Assembly: GCA_015223015.1 (NCBI GenBank)
Contig: JADFWK010000160.1
Coordinates: 1-16,229, forward strand
Source: Pseudomonadota bacterium
Lineage (GTDB): Bacteria; Desulfobacterota; DSM-4660; Desulfatiglandales; B25-G16
DNA: 16,229 nt
Reading direction: 5' to 3'
Every line of letters starts with the position of its first letter. Within the stretch, counting starts at the first letter, position 1. The notes below the pieces were generated by a model. The model was not told where the DNA came from. It saw only the letters and a list, made by a program, of their open reading frames with translations, and ran no database searches. Shown in pieces: positions 15,401-16,229 of this stretch. Both the position numbers and the translations under genes were made by a program.

Positions 15401-15976
15401 AAGATCCTGCACCCTGCTCAGGTTTTCTTTTGTTAGAGATATTTTTCGTAAGGCAGCCTCTCTTCTCGCCTTGTACTTGCTAATACCGGCTACCTCTTCC
15501 AAAAGGCGTCTCGTCTCCTCAGGTTTTTGCTCTATTATCGAACCGATCTCCCCTTGGGCGATAATGGAATACGATCTGTTGCCCAGCCCCGTTCCCATAA
15601 AGAGATCTTGAATATCCTTTAATCTACAGGGTGAATTGTTGATGAGGTATTCACTTTCATTCGATCGGTACAGCCTCCTGGTGACCGACACCTCGCTGGT
15701 ACCATATAGTTCTTCTGCATCTTCAAGGGTCAGGGTTACCTCAGCCATGCCTAAAGGCTTTAGAGGGCCAGCCCCAGAAAAGATCATATCCTCCATCTGA
15801 CGACCCCGCAACTGCTTGGGGCTTTGCTCACCCATAACCCACCGAATGGCATCAACTACATTACTCTTACCGCAACCATTGGGGCCCACAAACGCACTGA
15901 TTCCCGGGGGGATTTGGAAGCTGGATTTGTCCATAAAAGACTTGAAACCGCGAAGAGATAGATTTTTTGTTCTCAT
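12404..15976 (-). CDS. smc: Chromosome segregation protein SMC
   Basis: This 1190-residue condensin ATPase organises and helps separate the chromosome, normally with ScpA and ScpB, which are not in this window. The N-terminal ATPase lobe has the Walker A GPNGCGKS (31-38) and the family stretch ending in E-E-V-A-G-I-S-K-Y-K. Long coiled coils (about 170-495 and 670-1030) flank a hinge (about 500-665, starting Y-E-G-Y-Q-S-G-V). The C-terminal lobe has the signature LSGGE (1091-1095), Walker B ending MDEVD (1118-1122), and the D-loop/H-loop region V-T-H-N. The length is typical. Start: GGAG (read on the - strand at 15990-15987) is ten bases before the ATG. It heads the smc-ftsY-molybdoenzyme strand. 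Confidence 0.98.
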   Translation of the reverse strand: MRTKNLSLRGFKSFMDKSSFQIPPGISAFVGPNGCGKSNVVDAIRWVMGEQSPKQLRGRQMEDMIFSGAGPLKPLGMAEVTLTLEDAEELYGTSEVSVTRRLYRSNESEYLINNSPCRLKDIQDLFMGTGLGNRSYSIIAQGEIGSIIEQKPEETRRLLEEVAGISKYKARREAALRKISLTKENLSRVQDLLEEIKRGMNSLKRQAYKARRFKEASLEIHRLELVLNAHSYNDLNREREKRKKIIDDLVDKAREAETRFSKSEEIIETTNMGLIEKEKNLSALKESVFSLREEYRKNEDAVHHLSADQERLRTTEIKLNKEKEEIGRKILEFQTEIKAIDSRVEELQKSIREVSSLRSHHDSVFKNERLTLDRMKDELKREKPQLTELTTDEARLKGEIGNLSETISQLETRKDGLEGESKEIAKKLETLSLLLSEKKAKRKEMLTRANSVDKNLQEVRTTQEGLEALRREKESDRVAAESELTLARSQLKAIKSLIENYEGYQSGVQTIMNSSELKTNKQGRILGVVADFIKVEPEFELAVEAVLAERLQYVIVARQEDGKEAVEYLRSKERGRSYFLPLEEFKSDNPLDKFEVSLNGFKLLREHVSAPERFSPVIKSFLGNAALVDNLSQALSAWRKDRGHQTLVTPEGDLVDRRGVIIGGRLGKESLGLLKRRRRKTELENEIKEREELIVTVQKELEELDLKLHDLGGLVDQLESDKAARVQQIDMMDKDIYLLEKESEQLIKHSGYILNQLESLRTDKEERTSHLTNLRERLSGCFKDKEDIEQTITEKEAKVEELEKTLDDSKERLSQLSVRYNQYREEEKGLVREKERLDQFTSEMGMRIKTIQEEIGVTRDHYNSSLVKEKHIKESLTVINQKQREVEKEGLELEQESHILKDTLREQEKKSALVREEMDEVRNQINDAKIREAEVDFQINSILSQVSKETGINLQRDHKEYLEEDFSKDHYESKLREYTLTKERIGEVNLLAITEYDKLKERYDFITSQQQDLLASIDSLNNAIRRINRISKRRFLSTLGQVDEQLKKVFPILFNGGSARLRLVDESLPLESGVLVEVQPPGKRLVHMGLLSGGEKALAAMALLFSIYLIKPSPFIIMDEVDAPLDEANTDRFNELLQEIKKSSQVIMVTHNRKTMEIAERLYGLVMNKTSVSKIVSVDLKDYQPGSEEM

Positions 15977-16021
15977 CCGCTTTTTTCTCCATATCTGTTT
16001 CTGTGTTATTGGTATAGGTAC

Positions 16022-16050
16022 CTCATAACAGATATTGTGGACACTGTAAA
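16022..16050 (-). promoter_or_regulatory. Candidate smc promoter
   Basis: On the - strand TTTACA (16050-16045), 17 bases and TATGAG (16027-16022) lie about 45 bases ahead of the smc ATG. The -35 matches five of six consensus bases and the -10 four of six. Confidence 0.4.
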
Positions 16051-16077
16051 GATAAAAATACTACATAGTGTATACTG

Positions 16078-16101
16078 ATTGCAGTATTCTGCAATATATT
16101 G
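16078..16101. promoter_or_regulatory. Operator-like inverted repeats upstream of smc
   Basis: ATTGCAG (16078-16084) and CTGCAAT (16089-16095) form a perfect seven-bp inverted repeat around TATT. It overlaps the ten-base palindrome CAATATATTG (16092-16101). The site lies about 30 bases upstream of the candidate smc -35 box. A regulator is not identifiable. Confidence 0.35.
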
Positions 16102-16195
16102 TGGGTTTTGCCCATACCCTGCAAGAAGCTTAAAAATCAATAGGTCAGGTTTCACTATGACGTGATCCTGGGATTTTGCCCTCATGTAAAAGATC

Positions 16196-16225
16196 TTGAC
16201 ATAGATTTCCCTAAGTCTTTAATAT
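16196..16225 (+). promoter_or_regulatory. Possible outward promoter at the window edge
   Basis: TTGACA (16196-16201) is followed, after 18 bases, by TAATAT (16220-16225). It would drive a gene beyond the window, divergent from smc. The -35 is perfect but the -10 is only fair. Confidence 0.3.
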
Positions 16226-16229
16226 AGTA

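Noticed and set aside
1..16229. CRISPR array, tRNA/rRNA gene, transposase, phage or toxin-antitoxin genes
   Set aside because: Read through on both strands, I found no regularly spaced repeats, no cloverleaf-like segment, and no proteins of these families.

Overview
The window looks like chromosomal DNA of an anaerobic, signalling-rich bacterium. The best guess is a Desulfobacterota (delta-proteobacterial) lineage. The reasons are a PAS/LuxR protein whose start (Met-Lys-Lys-Lys-Pro-Thr-Tyr-Glu-Glu-Leu) is typical of that group, a GAF hybrid kinase with MshEN-like half-motifs, cysteine-rich iron-sulfur and molybdopterin proteins, and GC-rich palindromic repeats between genes. This is inference from protein style; no rRNA or tRNA is present to fix the taxonomy.

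Layout, left to right. On the + strand lie a PlsC-type acyltransferase (23-736), an orphan PAS-PAS-LuxR regulator (857-2149), a 666-base gap with a near-consensus promoter and a large inverted repeat (2150-2815), a GAF hybrid histidine kinase with its own receiver (2816-4765), a FabK/nitronate monooxygenase-type flavoprotein (5014-5973), a cruciform repeat element (about 5989-6145), an unrecognised 574-residue protein with a possible transglutaminase-like Cys/His core (6221-7945), and a winged-helix plus multi-cluster Fe-S protein (8049-9137). The rest is on the - strand. Read in its own direction it is smc (15976-12404), ftsY (12246-11251) and a cytoplasmic molybdopterin oxidoreductase (11213-9165). 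The last of these ends tail-to-tail against the Fe-S gene with a 27-base gap.

How the genes may work together. smc-ftsY is a conserved housekeeping pair for chromosome segregation and SRP-dependent membrane targeting. The convergent Fe-S protein and molybdoenzyme are visibly more GC-rich than their neighbours and may form an acquired redox module, with the Fe-S protein as electron partner or redox-responsive regulator. The two signalling genes lack an obvious partner in the window, and the flavoprotein and acyltransferase could belong to lipid metabolism, but nothing here proves it.

Most unusual points: (1) an imperfect palindrome of about 190 bp with perfect 21-bp arms, just downstream of a TTGACA-17-TATATA promoter that is itself preceded by two abutting 16-bp repeats; (2) the Fe-S protein with six cysteines in eight residues, fused to a winged helix; (3) the orphan 574-residue protein; (4) a flavoprotein with Asn where the family His is expected; (5) a promoter whose -35 box sits in the loop of the upstream gene's terminator. 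I see no CRISPR array, complete insertion sequence, phage module or defence system.
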